64,000 nt of DNA, taken from contig NZ_BMKL01000001.1 of the NCBI RefSeq assembly GCF_014644315.1, forward strand, positions 1,995,001 through 2,059,000, in the 5' to 3' direction. The notes below the pieces were generated by a model. It was not told the DNA's origin. It saw nothing but the letters and a program-made list of their open reading frames with translations, and searched no databases. The position numbers and the translations under genes were made by a program. Source of the stretch: Tsuneonella deserti (GTDB lineage: Bacteria > Pseudomonadota > Alphaproteobacteria > Sphingomonadales > Sphingomonadaceae). The stretch's first letter is position 1, and each line of letters starts with the position of its first letter. Positions 63,537-64,000 of this stretch are shown here, one piece after another.

Positions 63537-64000
63537 ATGCCCGGAATCGACGCCAGCCTGGCCTTCCACCCACTGCACATCGCGGTCCTGACAATCTCCG
63601 ATACGCGTGACGAGGCGACCGACAAGTCCGGCGCCTTGCTCGCCGACCGTCTTCAGGCGGCTGGCCATGTCCTGGCGGCCAGGTCGATCGTGAAAGACGA
63701 GGTAGACGCCATACGCGCGCAAGTCCGCGCGTGGGTCGCTGACGAAACCATCGACCTGGTGTTGGCCACCGGCGGCACCGGCTTCGCGCCGCGCGACGTC
63801 ACGCCCGAAGCGGTGCGGCCCCTCTTCCGCCGCGAGATGGACGGGTTTTCCGTGGTCTTCCACCAGGCAAGCCTGGGCACCGTGGGTGTCTCGACACTGC
63901 AGTCGCGCGCGTTTGCGGGTCAGATCGAGGATACCTTCGTCTTTTGCCTGCCCGGCTCGACCGGCGCCTGCCGTGATGCGTGGGACCTGGTACTGGGGCA
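63537..64000 (+). CDS. moaB: Molybdenum cofactor biosynthesis protein MoaB/Mog (3' truncated)
   Basis: The frame opens at ATG 63537 directly after the moaE stop and runs off the right edge after 154 codons. Motifs of the MogA/MoaB fold are present: HIAVLTISDTRDE near the N-terminus and LATGGTGFAPRDVTPEAV with the GGTG active-site loop, then CLPGSTGACRDAWD. It adenylates molybdopterin before metal insertion (Mog-type) or acts in a related step. It is the third gene of moaD-moaE-moaB. Confidence 0.93.
   Translation, partial: MPGIDASLAFHPLHIAVLTISDTRDEATDKSGALLADRLQAAGHVLAARSIVKDEVDAIRAQVRAWVADETIDLVLATGGTGFAPRDVTPEAVRPLFRREMDGFSVVFHQASLGTVGVSTLQSRAFAGQIEDTFVFCLPGSTGACRDAWDLVLG

Overview
The window is GC-rich chromosomal DNA, densely packed with short gaps and many 1-14 nt overlaps between neighbouring genes. 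Gene content and order point to an alphaproteobacterium of the order Sphingomonadales, perhaps Erythrobacteraceae or Sphingomonadaceae (inference). The clues are a PhyR/NepR/EcfG general stress response locus with a CHASE/HWE kinase, a Tim44-like protein beside MltA, Smr and SecB, a DUF1134 protein, TonB-family genes, and proteins with VPA/PEP-CTERM-like tails. I see no prophage, intact insertion sequence, CRISPR array, rRNA operon or plasmid functions.

Layout. 1-2.5 kb: start of a probable membrane desaturase, a GNAT-like protein, a single-domain response regulator and a DUF6894 protein. 2.8-6.4 kb: general stress response core (phyR, divergent CHASE/HWE kinase, nepR-ecfG). 6.4-9.7 kb: PerM-type permease, Fe/Mn superoxide dismutase and a DAACS symporter. 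9.8-13.6 kb: glmM, DUF1272, thiD, a LOG-family protein, a pseudouridine synthase and tRNA-Gln. 13.9-17.5 kb: Ppx/GppA, rlmE, membrane cytochrome c and prephenate dehydratase. 17.6-24.9 kb: envelope genes (acyltransferase, isoaspartyl peptidase, PAP2, mechanosensitive-like channel, ZntB). 24.9-33.2 kb: ispG, two L,D-transpeptidases, a DMT transporter, acnA and a Ser/Thr-rich surface protein. 33.4-36.9 kb: ruvB/GFA/ruvA and aroC. 37-42.9 kb: ankyrin protein and the peroxide defence genes ahpC, ahpF and katG. 42.9-51.6 kb: small membrane proteins, a Ca/H antiporter, Smr, MltA, TimA, SecB, MurJ, TrpS and a DUF4136 lipoprotein. 51.6-58.2 kb: GNAT, aromatic aminotransferase, DUF1134, tRNA-Ser, FMN reductase, pirin/LysR pair, TerC and a DUF465 protein. 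58.6-64 kb: glycine-zipper lipoprotein, L,D-transpeptidase, TonB, acyl-CoA dehydrogenase, and moaD-moaE-moaB running off the end.

The main theme is the EcfG (sigma-EcfG) stress regulon. Four rightward promoter-like sites have the form GGAAC-N16-CGTT with no mismatch. They lie before the single-domain response regulator (1568), before phyR (2820), before nepR-ecfG (5460), and 53 kb away before a glycine-zipper lipoprotein followed by an L,D-transpeptidase (58593). The nepR site is nearly two-fold symmetric, so the other strand also reads GGAAC-N16-TGTT towards the kinase gene. This suggests that one short element drives both the sigma factor operon and its controlling kinase. A leftward terminator at 2504-2537, with no coding gene upstream of it, hints at an unrecognised small RNA beside phyR. 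Other stress functions in the window (sodB, ahpC, ahpF, katG) lack this motif; ahpC and katG have inverted repeats of possible redox-regulator type instead.
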